The notes under the pieces were generated by a model that worked only from the letters and a program-made list of their open reading frames with translations, was not told the DNA's origin and made no database searches. Shown piece by piece: positions 1-8,785 of a stretch of 55,120 nt of DNA (position 1 is its first letter; the number at the start of each line of letters is the position of its first letter). Both the position numbers and the translations under genes were made by a program. The stretch covers positions 1-55,120 of the forward strand of contig JAAYSE010000081.1 in NCBI GenBank assembly GCA_012524135.1, written 5' to 3'. Origin of the DNA: Candidatus Epulonipiscium sp. GTDB lineage: Bacteria > Bacillota > Clostridia > Lachnospirales > JAAYNZ01.

Positions 1-150
1 GATTTTCATATTATTGTTGAATATGGAGTGAAAATCTCTGCTGTCGCAGATAATTTAATCAGTACTGTCAAATATAAAGTAGAAAAATTTATCGGACTTG
101 AAGTAGAGAAAATTAATATTTTTGTGGAAGGTGTACGTGTAGATAAATAA
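1..150 (+). CDS. yloU: Asp23/YloU family protein, C-terminal part (5' end outside window)
   Basis: An open frame from base 1 ends with TAA at 148-150 and encodes about 49 residues (DFHIIVEYGVKISAVADN...). The V-x-Y-G-x-x-I-x-x-V pattern and the ending NIFVEGVRV are typical of the Asp23 (DUF322) family, which is associated with the cell envelope and alkaline stress. The gene stops 15 bases before the fakA-like gene, matching the yloU-yloV-recG order of Bacillus and Clostridia. It was below the ORF-track length limit. The role is known only at family level. Confidence 0.8.
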   Translation, partial: DFHIIVEYGVKISAVADNLISTVKYKVEKFIGLEVEKINIFVEGVRVDK

Positions 151-165
151 TAAGGAGGTAACACG

Positions 166-1824
166 GTGAATAAGCAACATATAGACAGCAGTCTTTTAAA
201 ACGGATGATAATTTCTGGAGCAAAATACTTAGAAAGAAAAAAACAAGAAGTAGATGAATTAAATGTCTTTCCAGTTCCGGATGGTGATACAGGCACTAAT
301 ATGTCGTTAACAATATTAGCAGCAGCAAAGGAATTACAAAAAATGGATTTTGATCGAGTAGATGAAGTAGCAAAAGCAGCTTCTTCGGGATCATTAAGAG
401 GAGCAAGAGGAAATTCAGGAGTTATTTTATCTCAGCTTTTTCGCGGTTTTGCTAAAGGTTTACAGGGACAAGAAAATATTACTAGCAGTAGTTTAGCCCA
501 AGCTTTTCAATCTGGAGTAGAAACGGCTTATAAAGCTGTTATGAAACCTAAAGAAGGAACCATTTTAACAGTAGCAAAAGAATGTGCAGAAAAAGCGAAT
601 GAATTAGTAGAAACAAATACAGATCTAGAAATAGTTTGTAAAAAAGCATTAGAACATGCCTACGATACTTTACAAAAAACACCAGATATGCTTCCAGTCC
701 TTAAAGAAGCAGGTGTCGTGGATGCAGGTGGACAAGGATTATTATATATTTTAGAAGGAGCTTATCATGTTTTAATAGGAAAAGAAGAAGAAATAGAGTT
801 TTTTGTAGAAGAAGAGGATAAGGAAAAACATTCTTTTCGTCATTTAACAGGTATTGATCATGAAGATATTAAATTTGGTTATTGTACCGAATTGATTATT
901 AATAAACCAGACGGGATTTTTGACGAATCTGTTATTGAAGAGTTAAAAACATACCTAACTAAAATAGGTGATTCTATTGTAGTTGTTGGTGATGAAGAAT
1001 TAATAAAAATTCATGTACATACTAATCATCCGGGTCAAGTATTTGAAAAAGGTCTTACTTTAGGATTTTTAACAAATATGAAAGTAGATAATATGCGTAT
1101 TCAACATACCAGTAAAGTTATTACAGAGCAAACTAAAATAGCAAAAGAAAAACCAGCTACTAATAAAGCAATTGGATTTATTTCTATTGCAATTGGTCAT
1201 GGGATAAAAGAAGTTTTTAAAGGTCTAGGTGTGGATTATGTTATTGAAGGTGGACAAACGATGAATCCTAGTACAGAAGATATATTAAATGCCATTGACC
1301 AAACTCCTGCTGATACTATTATTATATTACCTAATAATAAAAACATTATTTTAGCGGCAGAACAAGCGGTAGATTTATGTAAAGATAAAAAAATTATTGT
1401 AATTCCTACTCGAACAATACCACAAGGTATTTCCGCTATGTTAGGTTATGAACCAGGACGTTCTTTAAAACAAAATATAGAAACGATGGAAGTTAATATT
1501 TCCATGGTTAAGACAGGACAAATTACGTATGCTATTCGTAATACTATGATTGAAGGACAAAAAATTAATCAAGGAGATATTTTAGGAATTATAGATGAAG
1601 AAATAAAAATAATTACTCAGGATTTACAACAAAATGCAAAACAGCTACTGGATAAGATGATCGATGAAGAAACAGATATTATTACTATTTATTATGGTCA
1701 AGATACAACTCAAGAACAAGCAGAAGATTTAGGACATTACATAGAAATACAATATCCTGAATGCGAAGTAGAAATCCATAATGGTGGGCAACCTCTTTAT
1801 TATTATATATTCTCTGTAGAATAA
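166..1824 (+). CDS. fakA: DAK/DhaL-domain fatty acid kinase, FakA-like (YloV)
   Basis: A 552-residue protein with a GTG start behind a strong AAGGAGG. The N-terminal DhaL nucleotide-binding domain carries DGDTGTNM (about residues 39-46) and the glycine-rich GSLRGARGNSGVILSQ. The C-terminal half has the DegV/FakB-like fold expected of YloV. In characterised Gram-positives FakA phosphorylates FakB-bound fatty acids to acyl-phosphate, feeding the PlsX/PlsY route; plsX and plsY are also in this window. Length and position between yloU and recG match the family. No fakB gene is visible here, so the partner must be elsewhere. Transcription ends at the hairpin that overlaps the stop codon. Confidence 0.88.
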   Translation: MNKQHIDSSLLKRMIISGAKYLERKKQEVDELNVFPVPDGDTGTNMSLTILAAAKELQKMDFDRVDEVAKAASSGSLRGARGNSGVILSQLFRGFAKGLQGQENITSSSLAQAFQSGVETAYKAVMKPKEGTILTVAKECAEKANELVETNTDLEIVCKKALEHAYDTLQKTPDMLPVLKEAGVVDAGGQGLLYILEGAYHVLIGKEEEIEFFVEEEDKEKHSFRHLTGIDHEDIKFGYCTELIINKPDGIFDESVIEELKTYLTKIGDSIVVVGDEELIKIHVHTNHPGQVFEKGLTLGFLTNMKVDNMRIQHTSKVITEQTKIAKEKPATNKAIGFISIAIGHGIKEVFKGLGVDYVIEGGQTMNPSTEDILNAIDQTPADTIIILPNNKNIILAAEQAVDLCKDKKIIVIPTRTIPQGISAMLGYEPGRSLKQNIETMEVNISMVKTGQITYAIRNTMIEGQKINQGDILGIIDEEIKIITQDLQQNAKQLLDKMIDEETDIITIYYGQDTTQEQAEDLGHYIEIQYPECEVEIHNGGQPLYYYIFSVE

Positions 1825-1857
1825 AGACTAAAGTAAATCTTTAGTCTTTATTCTATT
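1822..1857 (+). terminator. Rho-independent terminator after fakA
   Basis: A perfect 12-bp stem (TAAAGACTAAAG / CTTTAGTCTTTA) with a 5-nt loop is followed by a T-rich tract. The left arm begins inside the fakA stop codon. Confidence 0.85.
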
Positions 1858-1913
1858 ATAATGAATTTTATTTTATAATTATTTCAATATTCAAGATAGA
1901 AAGGAGAAATATC

Positions 1914-3974
1914 TTGATCAGTTTACAAGATTCGGTTACAAGTTTAAAAGGAATAGGAACTCAACGATTAAAACTTTTAGAACAAATACAAATATCTACC
2001 CTTGAAGATCTTATATACTATCTACCTAGAAACTATGAAGATTGGTCTCAAGTTACAAAAATCAAAGACATTATTATAGGTGAAAAACAAACTATTGAAG
2101 GTATAGTTAGCACAACACCTCAAAATATTCGAAAAGGAAAATTAATAATAACAAAATGTAAAATTGAAGATAGTACAGGATCAATATGGGCTGTATGGTA
2201 TGGACAACCGTATTTAAAGAATTATTTTAAACCCGGTGAGAGCTATGTTTTCACTGGGAAAATAAATCGATATTATGGATCTATACAATTAATTTCATCA
2301 GAATATGAAAAAATAGATATGAATGAAAAAAATAAAAATATAGGTATTTTACCTATATATACTCTTCCACAAAAATTATCTCAAAAATTATTTCGTAGTT
2401 GGATTCAACAAAGTTTTGAAAATGTAGGAACTAATCTTCAAGAATTTCTTCCTTTATGGATTCGTCAACAATATGAGTTAGCAGATATAGCGTATTCTAT
2501 TTATCATATCCATTTTCCAAAAGATAAAGAACATTTTTTAACAGCTCGGAAGCGATTAGTATTTGAAGAATTTTTTTTATTACAAATGGGATTATTACAG
2601 ATTAAACAAGGAATTGATAAAAAAACGAAAGGAATTCAGTATAAACCTAAAAAAGATGTGGAATACTTTATTAAAAGCCTACCTTATTCTTTGACTAGTG
2701 CACAAGAAAAAGTAGTAAAAGAAATTCAAAAGGATATGTTTTTACCTTATACAATGAATCGATTAGTACAAGGTGATGTAGGTTCAGGTAAAACAGTTGT
2801 AGCAGCTATAACTTTATTATTAGCTGTAAAAAATGGTTATCAAGGAAGTATGATGGCACCAACGGAGGTATTAGCAAGACAACATTATGAAACGCTTCGA
2901 ATGTTTTTAGAACCTTTTAATATTAAATGTGGTCTTTTGGTAGGATCTTTAACCAAAAAACAAAAGGAAAATATAAATGAAAAATTGAAAAATCATAGGA
3001 TTGATGTAGTGATAGGAACACATGCTTTAATTCAAGATTCTATTTCATTTGCTAATCTTGGTTTAGTAATTACTGATGAACAACATCGTTTTGGAGTAAG
3101 GCAAAGAATGACATTAACTCAAAAAGGAAAATCACCAGATGTTCTTGTGATGACTGCTACCCCTATTCCTAGGACATTAGCTCTTATTTTATATGGTGAT
3201 TTAGATATTTCTATTATTGATGAATTACCACCTGGGAGACAACAAATTAAAACGTATGCTGTACCTTCTTCGTATCGAAATAGAATTTATCATTTTATAA
3301 AAGAAGAAATTAATAAAGGAAGACAAATTTATATGATCTGTCCTATGGTAGAAGAATCGGAAACATTAGAATTACAATCTGTAATTGAATATACTAGTCA
3401 TTTACAAAATGAAATTTTTACTAATTATAAAATTGCTTATTTACATGGTAAAATGAAAGCAAAAGAAAAGCATGATATTATGGAACAGTTTTCTCAAGGT
3501 ATAATTCAAATTCTAGTTTCTACAACTGTCATAGAAGTAGGAGTCAATGTTCCTAATGCAACGATTATGGTTATTGAAAATGCAGAGCGTTTTGGTCTAT
3601 CTCAATTGCATCAATTACGTGGTCGTGTAGGACGAGGTAAATATCAATCTTATTGTATTTTAATTTCAGATGCTAAAAATAAAATAGCTTTAGAGCGAAT
3701 GAAAGTAATGACAGAAACTACAGACGGTTTTAAAATTTCAGAAATGGATTTGAAATTAAGAGGACCTGGTGATTTCTTTGGGACAAAACAACATGGATTG
3801 CCAGATTTAAAAATTGCAAATATTTATGAAGATATGGCTGTTTTAAAACAAGCTCAAGAAGCAGTTTTAACCTTACTACAAAAAGATCCTTTTTTACAAC
3901 ATGAAGAGCATTATTTTTTAAATCAAAAAATTAATGCTTTATTTCAAAATACAGATGAAGTTTTAGCATTATAA
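1914..3974 (+). CDS. recG: ATP-dependent DNA helicase RecG
   Basis: A 686-residue protein starting with TTG behind AAGGAG. The N-terminal wedge/OB domain (about 1-190) is followed by helicase motifs: Walker A GDVGSGKT, DEQHRFGVRQR (DExH box), MTATPIPRT (motif III), then the C-terminal helicase domain with QLHQLRGRVGRG. RecG remodels stalled replication forks and Holliday junctions. Length is normal for the family and no motif is missing. It follows the fakA terminator and has no obvious promoter of its own in the 60 bases between. Confidence 0.97.
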   Translation: MISLQDSVTSLKGIGTQRLKLLEQIQISTLEDLIYYLPRNYEDWSQVTKIKDIIIGEKQTIEGIVSTTPQNIRKGKLIITKCKIEDSTGSIWAVWYGQPYLKNYFKPGESYVFTGKINRYYGSIQLISSEYEKIDMNEKNKNIGILPIYTLPQKLSQKLFRSWIQQSFENVGTNLQEFLPLWIRQQYELADIAYSIYHIHFPKDKEHFLTARKRLVFEEFFLLQMGLLQIKQGIDKKTKGIQYKPKKDVEYFIKSLPYSLTSAQEKVVKEIQKDMFLPYTMNRLVQGDVGSGKTVVAAITLLLAVKNGYQGSMMAPTEVLARQHYETLRMFLEPFNIKCGLLVGSLTKKQKENINEKLKNHRIDVVIGTHALIQDSISFANLGLVITDEQHRFGVRQRMTLTQKGKSPDVLVMTATPIPRTLALILYGDLDISIIDELPPGRQQIKTYAVPSSYRNRIYHFIKEEINKGRQIYMICPMVEESETLELQSVIEYTSHLQNEIFTNYKIAYLHGKMKAKEKHDIMEQFSQGIIQILVSTTVIEVGVNVPNATIMVIENAERFGLSQLHQLRGRVGRGKYQSYCILISDAKNKIALERMKVMTETTDGFKISEMDLKLRGPGDFFGTKQHGLPDLKIANIYEDMAVLKQAQEAVLTLLQKDPFLQHEEHYFLNQKINALFQNTDEVLAL

Positions 3975-3990
3975 TTGCAATATTTCCCAT

Positions 3991-4019
3991 TCATAAAACT
4001 ATTTTATTTGTGCATAATA
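3991..4019 (+). promoter_or_regulatory. Candidate sigma-G promoter of the SASP gene
   Basis: CATAATA at 4013-4019 fits the sigma-G -10 consensus CATWHTA. TCATA lies 17 bases upstream and matches GHATR in four of five positions. The spacing and the ~45-nt leader suit an sspA-like gene expressed in the forespore. It is inferred from consensus only. Confidence 0.45.
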
Positions 4020-4070
4020 CTAATGCAACACATATTTATAATAGTTATATTTTAAAGGAGGTTTTTTCAA

Positions 4071-4283
4071 ATGGCAAGTAATAGACGTAAAGCAGTTCCA
4101 GAGGCTCGAGCAGCTTTAGATCAATTTAAGTATGAAGTCGCTAATGAACTTGGTGTTCCTTTGAAACAAGGATACAATGGTGATTTAACCTCCGCTCAAA
4201 ATGGTTCTGTGGGTGGATATATGGTTAAAAAAATGATCGAAGCACAACAAAGACAAATGGCTGATAAACATCCTATGCAATAA
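4071..4283 (+). CDS. Alpha/beta-type small acid-soluble spore protein
   Basis: A 70-residue protein with a strong AAAGGAGG. It shows both hallmark stretches of the alpha/beta SASP family: the helix ending in KYEVANELGV (about 20-29), which contains the GPR protease recognition motif (E-V-A here), and the DNA-contact helix GSVGGYMVKKMIEAQ (about 45-59). These proteins saturate spore DNA, hold it in an A-like form and protect it from UV and heat. It is monocistronic, with a strong terminator and a sigma-G-like promoter. It is direct evidence that the organism sporulates. Confidence 0.95.
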   Translation: MASNRRKAVPEARAALDQFKYEVANELGVPLKQGYNGDLTSAQNGSVGGYMVKKMIEAQQRQMADKHPMQ

Positions 4284-4296
4284 GTCTTTAAAGCAA

Positions 4297-4334
4297 ATAA
4301 AGTAGGGAATATATTATTCCCTACTTTATTTTTA
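4297..4334 (+). terminator. Rho-independent terminator after the SASP gene
   Basis: A perfect 14-bp stem (ATAAAGTAGGGAAT / ATTCCCTACTTTAT) with a 5-nt loop is followed by TTTTTA. It isolates the spore gene from the downstream region. Confidence 0.9.
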
Positions 4335-4340
4335 TACATA

Positions 4341-4376
4341 ATAAAATATACCTAATCTAGATTAGGTATATTTTAT
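4341..4376. repeat. 36-bp perfect palindrome without loop
   Basis: The sequence is self-complementary from 4341 to 4376 around a CTAG centre (ACCTAATCTAGATTAGGT in the core). It starts 7 bases after the SASP terminator. No T-tract follows, so it is not an ordinary terminator. The rest of 4377-4510 holds no convincing gene; an 11-codon ATG frame at 4390-4425 is too short to support. Confidence 0.8.
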
Positions 4377-4510
4377 AGGGAGAGGAGAAATGAAAAGAAG
4401 AGTATTATGGGGGATTCGATTATAGTATAGCCACAAAAATTGATTGATATACGTAGGATGATAAAATATAAATAAAAATTTAAAAAACAATTTTCTTTTT
4501 ATATTACTTA

Positions 4511-4538
4511 TTACAAAATAAGAAAATTATGATATACT
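4511..4538 (+). promoter_or_regulatory. Sigma-A-type promoter for rsmD-coaD
   Basis: TTACAA (4511-4516), a 16-base spacer and TATACT (4533-4538) preceded by the extended -10 TGA. The start codon of rsmD lies about 13 bases after the expected transcription start, with GAGGTGAT as ribosome-binding site. Confidence 0.6.
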
Positions 4539-4557
4539 GACATAGAGGTGATATTGT

Positions 4558-5118
4558 ATGAGAGTCATTGCTGGTTCCGCTAAAGGACATCGTTTACAAG
4601 TCCCTGTAGGGCTTAATACTCGTCCTACGGCAGCTCGAATTAAGGAATCTATTTTTAATATGATTGCACTTGACCTTCCTGGATGTCAATTTTTGGATTT
4701 GTTTAGTGGTTCAGGAAGTATGGGTATTGAAGCAATTAGCAGAGGGGCAGATCATGCTATTTTTGTCGAAAATAATCCGATGGCTATACAATCTATTCAA
4801 AGAAATTTACAACATACCAAATTTCAAAAATATGCAACGGTATATCAAAATGATGTTATAGAAACTTTATACGTATTAGCAAGACAAAAACAAAAGTTTG
4901 ATATTATATTTATGGATCCACCTTATAACAATCATAATATAGTATTAATTTTAAATACAATTAAAGAATATGATTTATTAAATCCGGATGGTTATATTAT
5001 TGTAGAACATGAAGTAAATTATTCTATTGAAGATATATCAACATTTAAACTATGGAAAGAAAAAAAATATAAGACAACAACAATGACCTTTTTAATATTA
5101 CAGGAGGCTAAAAGATGA
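4558..5118 (+). CDS. rsmD: 16S rRNA (guanine966-N2)-methyltransferase RsmD
   Basis: A 186-residue protein beginning [10 protein letters not shown], as RsmD does, with the SAM-binding [13 protein letters not shown] and the catalytic/substrate motif MDPPY (about residue 120). It methylates G966 of 16S rRNA during 30S assembly. Its end overlaps the coaD start by four bases (ATGA), so the two are translationally coupled; the rsmD-coaD pairing is widely conserved in Firmicutes. Length is typical. Confidence 0.95.
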   Translation: MRVIAGSAKGHRLQVPVGLNTRPTAARIKESIFNMIALDLPGCQFLDLFSGSGSMGIEAISRGADHAIFVENNPMAIQSIQRNLQHTKFQKYATVYQNDVIETLYVLARQKQKFDIIFMDPPYNNHNIVLILNTIKEYDLLNPDGYIIVEHEVNYSIEDISTFKLWKEKKYKTTTMTFLILQEAKR

Positions 5119-5597
5119 AAATAGGTGTTTATCCAGGAAGTTTTGACCCTACTACGAATGGACATATTGATGTGATTACTCGCTCTTCTCATATTGTAGA
5201 TAAGTTAATCGTTGGAGTTTTACATAATACTCAAAAACAGCCTTTGTTTTCAGTGCAAGAACGTATTGAAATGTTAAAAGCCACTACATCACACTTACCA
5301 AATGTACAAGTAGAAACTTTTTCTGGATTATTAATTGATTTTGTTAAAAAACATAATGCTATTTTAATTATTCGTGGTTTGAGAGCGATTACTGATTTTG
5401 AATATGAATTACAAATGGCACAAACTAATTATAGTTTAGATCCTACTATTGAAACTATTTTCTTAGCAACAAATGTTCAGTATTCTTTTTTGAGCTCTAG
5501 TATGGTAAAAGAATTAGCAGAGTTTGGAGGTCATTTTGAACATTTTGTTCCTCCTATTGTTGCTGAATATTTAGTAGAAAAATTTAAAAAAGATTAA
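5115..5597 (+). CDS. coaD: Phosphopantetheine adenylyltransferase CoaD
   Basis: A 160-residue protein with the nucleotidyltransferase signature [10 protein letters not shown] near the N-terminus, [12 protein letters not shown] in the middle and the SSSMVKELA segment near the C-terminus, all in canonical order. It converts 4'-phosphopantetheine and ATP to dephospho-CoA, the penultimate step of CoA synthesis. It starts within rsmD (4-bp overlap) with AGGAGG inside the rsmD end. It is followed after 24 bases by a coiled-coil protein, probably in the same transcript. Confidence 0.97.
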   Translation: MKIGVYPGSFDPTTNGHIDVITRSSHIVDKLIVGVLHNTQKQPLFSVQERIEMLKATTSHLPNVQVETFSGLLIDFVKKHNAILIIRGLRAITDFEYELQMAQTNYSLDPTIETIFLATNVQYSFLSSSMVKELAEFGGHFEHFVPPIVAEYLVEKFKKD

Positions 5598-5621
5598 AAG
5601 GATTAAAGGGAGGGGTAAATA

Positions 5622-6128
5622 ATGGATAATGTATTAGAACTTTTAGATATACTTGAAGATCTTTTAGATGATAGTAGTACTATGCCCTTTACAAACAAAG
5701 TTATGATTGACAAAGAAGAATTTATTGATATTATTACAGATATTCGTTTAAAGTTACCTAATGAATTAAAACAGTCCAAGTGGGTAATGGAAGAACGAAC
5801 ACAAATTTTAATTAATGCACAAAAAGAAGCAGAAAATCATTTAAAAGAAGCAGAGACTAAATTAAATGAATTGGTTAATGAACATGAAATTACAAAAAAA
5901 GCTTACGAACAAGCTGAAGAAATTACAGAAACAGCGAAAGAACATTCAAGGGAAATGCGTCTTGGTGCGAGAGAATATGCAGATGAGATATTAGCTAATG
6001 TAGAAGATGCACTGGTTTCTTTAATGGAGCAAGTGAATCAACAATTCTCATCTTTTGAACAATATATGCAACAAACTATTGCCATTATACATCAAAACCG
6101 TCAAGAATTACGGGGAGATAATAAATAA
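5622..6128 (+). CDS. Coiled-coil protein of unknown function downstream of coaD
   Basis: A 168-residue acidic protein with GGGAGGGG as ribosome-binding site. Residues 60-125 are rich in E, K, A and Q and look like a long helix (KEAENHLKEAETKLNEL, EEITETAKEHSREMRLG), similar in texture to V-type ATPase subunit E stalks or DivIVA-like proteins. No enzymatic motif or membrane segment is visible. The N-terminus (MDNVLELLDILEDLLDD) is strongly acidic. Proteins of this type follow coaD in many Clostridia and are often labelled 'ATPase', which nothing here supports. Its last 28 bases overlap the convergent ylbJ gene. Confidence 0.75.
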   Translation: MDNVLELLDILEDLLDDSSTMPFTNKVMIDKEEFIDIITDIRLKLPNELKQSKWVMEERTQILINAQKEAENHLKEAETKLNELVNEHEITKKAYEQAEEITETAKEHSREMRLGAREYADEILANVEDALVSLMEQVNQQFSSFEQYMQQTIAIIHQNRQELRGDNK

Positions 6129-7279
6129 TAATAGAGCAATCCAAGTATTACTAATATAATACATAATACTACAAATTGAAAAGTAGAATGTATAAAAATT
6201 GGATACCCAACATTTTCTTGCTGTAAAATAGTAGATGGAACGGAAAAAGTAGAGTTAAGAATGTTTTTTCGTATTAAGGGAAATAAAAGAAAAGTGTATA
6301 TAATGGCTAATACAGATTGAATAAGTTTACTTATTATGTAAATAGATGTTTTTAATGAAGTCCCTTGTAAAATACTAGCGGTTTGTGCATGAACAGAAAA
6401 ACCACTCCATGCAATACATCCATTGATACAAATTAATTTTTGTAATATGGGTGCAGAAGTTGTACTGATGATTTGAATTCCATTAGTGATTTCGAGAATT
6501 GAAAATAAAAATGCTGTTTTTAGTTCTTTATGTAAAGGAATCCACTTATCAATTAAAGTAAAAAAAGAATTAAATATACTAGATATAGGCCCATGTTTTA
6601 AAAGTTCTATAATAACTGAAAATAAAATAATAAATCCACCAATTTGTAATAAGAGTTCCATAGCATAAGTTACACTTTTTTTTAGTGTTTCTCCTAAAGA
6701 TGGAAATCCAGTCTTTGTCTTATTGTTTTTAGTTGTTATAATTTTTTTTGCTTGATCTGAATTTTTATAGAAGCGAAAAATTAGACCAGTAGAAAAAGCT
6801 GATAAATACTGAATAATTAATAAATAAAATCCAATAGATGGCTGTTTTAACATTCCTACAGAGACAACTCCTAATATAAAAAGAGGGCCTGATTGATTGC
6901 ATACGCTTAATAAGCGTTGTCCTTCAATAGAAGTTAAATCTCCTTTTTTAACTAAATTAGCAGTAATAGTAGCTCCCATAGGATATCCTGACATCATACC
7001 CATAATCAATGCAAAGGCACCAACACCAGGGATTTTAAAAAGTGGTTTCATAATAGGTTCAAATAAATAACCAATCCATTGTACCAGTCCAAAGTCAATC
7101 ATAAATTGAGTTCCAATAAAAAATGGGAAAAGAGAAGGAAGTACTGTATTAAACCATAATAATAGTCCTTTTTGAGCAGCACTTATTACTATTTTTGCGT
7201 AAAGTAAAATATTTATTACAAATATAAGGATGAATATTTGTAAGACTCGATTTTTAAAATTTTGTTTATTCAAGAACAT
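6101..7279 (-). CDS. ylbJ: Sporulation integral membrane protein YlbJ
   Basis: A 392-residue polytopic membrane protein of the nucleoside-recognition (Gate) family with roughly eight to ten hydrophobic segments. The stretch MMSGYPMGATITANLVKKGD (about 114-133) and the WSGFSVHAQ segment near the C-terminal third are typical of YlbJ. In B. subtilis ylbJ is sigma-E controlled and needed for late sporulation. Here it lies 65 bases after tmcAL in the same direction. The ATG start has an AAAGGA site. Its 3' end overlaps the opposite coaD-linked gene by 28 bases. Confidence 0.88.
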   Translation of the reverse strand: MFLNKQNFKNRVLQIFILIFVINILLYAKIVISAAQKGLLLWFNTVLPSLFPFFIGTQFMIDFGLVQWIGYLFEPIMKPLFKIPGVGAFALIMGMMSGYPMGATITANLVKKGDLTSIEGQRLLSVCNQSGPLFILGVVSVGMLKQPSIGFYLLIIQYLSAFSTGLIFRFYKNSDQAKKIITTKNNKTKTGFPSLGETLKKSVTYAMELLLQIGGFIILFSVIIELLKHGPISSIFNSFFTLIDKWIPLHKELKTAFLFSILEITNGIQIISTTSAPILQKLICINGCIAWSGFSVHAQTASILQGTSLKTSIYIISKLIQSVLAIIYTFLLFPLIRKNILNSTFSVPSTILQQENVGYPIFIHSTFQFVVLCIILVILGLLYYYLLSPRNS

Positions 7280-7344
7280 ATAATGATGTTCCTTTCTTTT
7301 TTATTCTTTATATATTATATATTTTAGAATAAGAAGGATATGCA

Positions 7345-8598
7345 TTATTCTTGAATAATAATTGGAATAGTATAATCATAACCTTTGATACGATAGGATG
7401 AATTAGGGTATCCTAAAGTATAAATATCAGTGGCTAAAATTTCTTGTTTTAACATCTTTTTTTGTAAAGGATTAGCTTGTTGCATAAATTTTTTTGTGTT
7501 CGAAATAATGGGTAAAGAACAGTGAGATTTTAACAGGGAGAGAGCTTGTTGACTTTCTTTGCGAAAACCTAAAATACGTATATATTGTGGTCCTCCTTGT
7601 TGCTTATATTTTAGTATATCAGAGGTTTTTATTTGTAAAATAATATGAAGTAATTCTCGACAAATACGTGTTTGGGTATATCTTTTGGTAGCCATATTTT
7701 CTATGATTTCAGAAATTGTGAAGTATTTACTTCCTGTTGTCATAATACGATTTTCTAATCCTTCAGAAATTTCCATAAACGATCTAAGATCTGTTGCAGA
7801 TAAAGTTCTAAGTATATATTGTAATATAGAAGAAAAAGTATCATAAATAATAGGGGCTTTTTTGTTTTCTATTTCTTCTTTTATGAGTTGATATGCAAAA
7901 GAAGGCATTGTTTGCTTCAATATAGAAAAATGATTTTTTAAAATTTTTTCTCGGATAGCTGTAGCAGAAGAGATAGGTCCTTTTGTATATGTAGAATGAT
8001 AAGAATTAGCTATGCGAGAAAAAGTATAGGGTATTATAGTACTATTTAATTTTAATAAAGCTTTTAAATATTCGATGCCTAAAATATTATTAGGAGAAGA
8101 TAGAATATCATTAATACACGATTGAGTTTTTATTCCTGTCATTTTAATATAATATTGGATAGCATTAGATCGTGCTTTGGGGAAATTAAGCCCTTGGTCT
8201 AAATTTTTTTTTAATTCTCTTTTAAATAGGAATGGTTCTTTATATAAAATTTCTGCTATTTTTTTTAAAGTATTTAAATTTCCATCTTCACTTCCAAAAC
8301 AAAGAGAATTTACAATACCCGTTTGTTGTAATATCTGTATTGCTCCCCAGGCAAATGTTTCAGCACTAGCAGTAGCATAAATAACTGGTAATTCAAGAAC
8401 GAGGTCTACTCCTGCTTGTAAAGCCATTTTTGTACGAGTCCATTTATTAATACATGCTGGTTCTCCTCGTTGAACAAAATTTCCGCTCATAACAGCAACA
8501 ATATAATCTGCTTTAGTTAGTTGTTTTGTTTTTTGTAAATGATAAAGGTGTCCATTGTGAAAAGGATTATATTCGACAATAATACCGGTTATTTTCAT
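7345..8598 (-). CDS. tmcAL: tRNA(Met) cytidine acetate ligase TmcAL (YlbM)
   Basis: A protein of 417 residues if it starts at the ATG at 8598. That start is preferred over the track's 8619 because GAGGAT sits just upstream and the family begins with MKITGIIVEYNPFHNGHLYH. That motif is the HxGH-type nucleotidyltransferase signature; VMSGNFVQRGEPA follows, as in TmcAL. The enzyme uses acetate and ATP to make N4-acetylcytidine at C34 of elongator tRNA-Met. The middle has TAIREKI and the length fits. It is transcribed away from pta from a strong divergent promoter and probably co-transcribed with ylbJ. Confidence 0.92.
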   Translation of the reverse strand: MKITGIIVEYNPFHNGHLYHLQKTKQLTKADYIVAVMSGNFVQRGEPACINKWTRTKMALQAGVDLVLELPVIYATASAETFAWGAIQILQQTGIVNSLCFGSEDGNLNTLKKIAEILYKEPFLFKRELKKNLDQGLNFPKARSNAIQYYIKMTGIKTQSCINDILSSPNNILGIEYLKALLKLNSTIIPYTFSRIANSYHSTYTKGPISSATAIREKILKNHFSILKQTMPSFAYQLIKEEIENKKAPIIYDTFSSILQYILRTLSATDLRSFMEISEGLENRIMTTGSKYFTISEIIENMATKRYTQTRICRELLHIILQIKTSDILKYKQQGGPQYIRILGFRKESQQALSLLKSHCSLPIISNTKKFMQQANPLQKKMLKQEILATDIYTLGYPNSSYRIKGYDYTIPIIIQE

Positions 8599-8699
8599 AA
8601 TTTTATCCTCACATTTCATTTTTTATAATATTAAACAGGAATGAAATTATTTTTTTATAATAACAAAAAAATAATCATAGAAAATTTAAGTTATATATC

Positions 8700-8728
8700 A
8701 TTATCCTATGTAGCAAATTTTATGTCAA
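8700..8728 (-). promoter_or_regulatory. Sigma-A promoter reading towards tmcAL-ylbJ
   Basis: On the minus strand TTGACA (8728-8723), a 17-base spacer and GATAAT (8705-8700). The tmcAL start codon is about 100 bases downstream. Confidence 0.7.
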
Positions 8729-8771
8729 TATAAAATACAAAACAGAAAAATGAGTAATTTTGAAGAAAGAC

Positions 8772-8785
8772 TATTGTATACAATA
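8772..8785. promoter_or_regulatory. 14-bp palindromic candidate operator on the pta promoter
   Basis: TATTGTATACAATA is perfectly self-complementary and covers the -35 hexamer of the pta promoter. Its core TTGTATACAA equals the core of the B. subtilis gluconate (GntR) operator ATACTTGTATACAAGTAT, so a GntR-family repressor is a reasonable guess. No such regulator gene is in the window. Confidence 0.45.

Noticed and set aside
6-296. 96-residue minus-strand ORF in the track
   Set aside because: It lies opposite the YloU end and the FakA start, whose motifs are certain; its product has no family features.
4390-4425. Eleven-codon ATG frame (MKRRVLWGIRL) after the palindrome
   Set aside because: The purine-rich stretch upstream is a poor ribosome-binding site at too short a spacing, and a frame of this size occurs by chance.
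4664-4861. 65-residue ORF within rsmD
   Set aside because: It is a +1 shadow of the rsmD reading frame.
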